Assembly (NCBI GenBank): GCA_019694475.1
Contig: JAIBBX010000006.1
Span: 1 to 64,000, forward strand
Source: Parachlamydiales bacterium
Lineage (GTDB): Bacteria > Chlamydiota > Chlamydiia > Chlamydiales > SM23-39
Direction: 5' to 3'
DNA length: 64,000 bases
Shown here one piece after another: positions 63,847 to 64,000 of the stretch. Each line of letters opens with the position of its first letter. Within the stretch, counting starts at the first letter, position 1. The position numbers and the translations under genes were made by a program. The notes beneath the pieces are model-generated. The model was not told the DNA's origin. It did not search any database and was given only the letters and a program-made list of their open reading frames with translations.

Positions 63847-64000
63847 AGCTGGCCTAATTTTTCGGCGATGTCGCTGAGCTGTTTTTGGGTCTGAGCCAGG
63901 TTTTCTTCCAACTTTTCTACGACATGCGATGGGGCTTTTGAGCGAAACTCTTCATTACTCAATTTAGCTTTGGTCGACTCAAGCCCCTTTTCCAGCTTCT
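63843..64000 (-). CDS. valS: Valyl-tRNA synthetase, C-terminal fragment (cut by window edge)
   Basis: The last 52 codons read LEKGLESTKAKLSNEEF, then KAPSHVVEKLEENLAQTQ and a leucine/lysine-rich end. This is the C-terminal coiled-coil arm of ValRS, which contacts tRNA-Val (KLSNEEF and KAP-x-x-VVEK are typical). The 5' part lies beyond base 64000. valS near the V-ATPase operon agrees with chlamydial gene order. Confidence 0.85.
   Translation of the reverse strand, partial: KLEKGLESTKAKLSNEEFRSKAPSHVVEKLEENLAQTQKQLSDIAEKLGQL

Overview
The window reads as a chromosome segment of a member of the phylum Chlamydiota, most likely an environmental (Parachlamydiales-type) lineage rather than the genus Chlamydia. 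The evidence is a conserved block in chlamydial order: infA, tRNA-Thr, tuf, tRNA-Trp, secE, nusG, rplK, rplA, rplJ, rplL, rpoB, rpoC, then tal and a V-type ATPase operon (E, DUF2764 protein, A, B, D, I, K), with the 3' end of valS at the right edge. Between these housekeeping genes lie large exoproteins, candidate inclusion-membrane proteins and candidate effectors. The genus cannot be fixed from sequence reading alone.

Layout. 1-6744 is an accessory islet: a 169-bp tandem repeat, a 45-bp fragment of the 3' end of tRNA-Met, a 1796-residue RHS protein ending in a barnase-type RNase domain, a barstar-type immunity gene, a CPCC-family gene, and the intact tRNA-Met. 6891-11455 holds a SET-domain protein, an MFS transporter, a DUF1207 outer-membrane protein and two poorly known genes. 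11553-15326 is a 1257-residue filamentous-haemagglutinin-like exoprotein framed by a 46-bp direct repeat. 15332-25326 is mostly metabolic or unknown: a LOG-domain protein, a PEBP-like protein, MYG1, HIT, a BPL_N protein, a HEAT-repeat protein, an M24 peptidase, a CPBP protease, an Inc-like protein and SufE.

25385-38360 is the translation/transcription core, closed by a strong terminator. 38359-46619 carries an NleD/M91-like metallopeptidase, a cNMP-binding/CPBP fusion, ftsY, an orphan receiver-domain protein, a degenerate SDR, tal and a run of small secreted proteins. A palindrome of about 430 bp separates these from the V-ATPase operon (47180-54589). 54590-63846 is a second accessory stretch: a secreted ParB-like protein, a NUDIX hydrolase, a lipoprotein, DAHP synthase, an orphan sensor kinase and a second haemagglutinin-like exoprotein that shares its C-terminal domain with the first.

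Most notable signals: (i) the RHS-barnase/barstar islet bounded by a tRNA-Met duplication; (ii) two large exoproteins with the same unrecognised Cys-containing C-terminal domain and no TpsB partner here, one framed by a recombination scar; (iii) an M91-like effector candidate; (iv) three small secreted proteins sharing a T[S/T]H tail; (v) promoters whose -10 boxes nearly touch the start codon. All functional statements rest on reading motifs by eye; no database search was run.
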